A stretch of DNA of 64,000 bases from Paenimyroides aestuarii (GTDB lineage Bacteria > Bacteroidota > Bacteroidia > Flavobacteriales > Flavobacteriaceae). Position numbers and translations under genes: made by a program. The notes under the pieces were generated by a model. The model saw nothing but the letters and a program-made list of their open reading frames with translations, had not been told where the DNA came from and did no database searches. Shown here piece after piece: positions 63,355-64,000 of the stretch (within the stretch, counting starts at the first letter, position 1; each line of letters begins with the position of its first letter). Where the stretch lies: NCBI RefSeq assembly GCF_024628805.1, contig NZ_CP102382.1:248001-312000 (forward strand). The letters are read 5' to 3'.

Positions 63355-64000
63355 ATGAAAGAAAACCTAAAAATATACAATTCAATTACCGGAGAAAAAG
63401 AGCTTTTTAAACCTTTGCACGAAGATAAAGTAGGTATGTATGTTTGTGGACCTACTGTTTACAGCAATGTGCATTTGGGAAATGTGCGCACTTTTCTTTC
63501 GTTTGATTTTATCTTCCGAAGCCTTCAATATTTAGGGTTTAAGGTGCGCTATGTACGAAACATTACCGATGCCGGCCATTTAACCGATGACGGCGATGTG
63601 AACAACGACCGCTTTGTAAAACAATCACGTTTAGAGAAGCTGGAACCAATGGAAATTGTTCAAAAATATACGGTTGATTTTCATAACGTATTAAAGTTGT
63701 TCAACCTGCTTCCTCCTACTATTGAACCTACTGCAACCGGTCATATTATTGAACAATTGGAACTTACTCAAAAGCTAATCGATAAAGGTTTTGCTTACGA
63801 AAGTAACGGTTCGGTTTATTTTGATGTGTTGGAATACAATAAACGCGGTTTAAATTACGGCGAACTTTCGCGCAGAAACATCGAAGAATTGTTTGAAAAT
63901 ACTCGTGATTTGGACGGACAAAACGAAAAGAAAAATCCACAAGATTTTGCCCTTTGGAAAAAAGCTTCTCCACAACACATCATGCGTTGGTCGTCTCCGT
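63355..64000 (+). CDS. cysS: Cysteinyl-tRNA synthetase (partial, C-terminus beyond window)
   Basis: The first 215 codons are present and the frame runs off the right edge. The start is ATG 63355 ([20 protein letters not shown]). The zinc-binding and HIGH region reads [20 protein letters not shown], with HLGN in place of HIGH, and [20 protein letters not shown] follows. [20 protein letters not shown] and [16 protein letters not shown] are further family blocks. It charges tRNA-Cys. It probably shares the folE transcript. Confidence 0.95.
   Translation, partial: MKENLKIYNSITGEKELFKPLHEDKVGMYVCGPTVYSNVHLGNVRTFLSFDFIFRSLQYLGFKVRYVRNITDAGHLTDDGDVNNDRFVKQSRLEKLEPMEIVQKYTVDFHNVLKLFNLLPPTIEPTATGHIIEQLELTQKLIDKGFAYESNGSVYFDVLEYNKRGLNYGELSRRNIEELFENTRDLDGQNEKKNPQDFALWKKASPQHIMRWSSP

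Overview
The window is a visibly AT-rich chromosome segment from a Bacteroidota bacterium, almost certainly family Flavobacteriaceae; the genus cannot be fixed by eye, though a Flavobacterium, Myroides or Paenimyroides relative fits. The lineage is shown by type IX secretion and gliding genes (SprA, a PorP/SprF-like protein, a type B sorting-domain adhesin), the flavobacterial ExbB-ExbD-ExbD-TonB cluster, the elongated NusB, GLPGLI proteins, a PUR-family DUF3276 protein and a split cytochrome oxidase assembly locus. No rRNA, tRNA, CRISPR array, phage or intact insertion sequence was seen. Both edges cut genes: a TPR protein on the left and cysS on the right.

Layout. 1-6.5 kb (minus): ExbB, two ExbDs, TonB, a small membrane protein, a second TonB, a PstS-like lipoprotein and a TPR protein, forming an energised outer-membrane transport module. 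6.8-23 kb: a mostly housekeeping mosaic (HerA-like ATPase, kynurenine monooxygenase, YajC, DUF1573, NusB, leucine dehydrogenase, ABC exporter, DUF3276, gamma-class carbonic anhydrase homologue, PorP/SprF, NifU/Nfu, YyaL-like DUF255 protein, TsaB). 22-33 kb: the cytochrome oxidase assembly locus (heme O synthase, two subunit III proteins, subunit IV, then a Cys-less SCO-like protein, SCO, DUF420 and a small membrane protein). It is split by an accessory island at about 24.36-29.05 kb, which holds a truncated Rhs C-terminal module, several small lipoprotein and membrane genes, a decayed second Rhs end and REP-like repeats. 32-44 kb: DeoC, VanZ-like, GcvH, the giant SprA, RuvA and malic enzyme.

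44-54 kb is the most unusual part. A lone OLD-like AAA ATPase with a Toprim-like tail, a candidate defence gene, converges on two tandem copies of one cassette. In transcription order each cassette has a triplet microsatellite, a small secreted two-Cys peptide with a shared leader and divergent mature part, a terminator hairpin, a GLPGLI protein, and an outer-membrane beta-barrel of the CarboxypepD-reg/TonB-receptor type. After each barrel gene lies a roughly 40-bp copy of the 3' end of queG, whose intact copy heads the array. These copies are junction footprints of tandem duplication and imply that at least one further cassette was lost. The barrels are mosaics of near-identical and diverged blocks, which looks like gene conversion.

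54-64 kb: queG, ruvB, a zinc-ribbon methyltransferase, a 1792-residue repeat adhesin with a type IX type B sorting domain, folE and the start of cysS.
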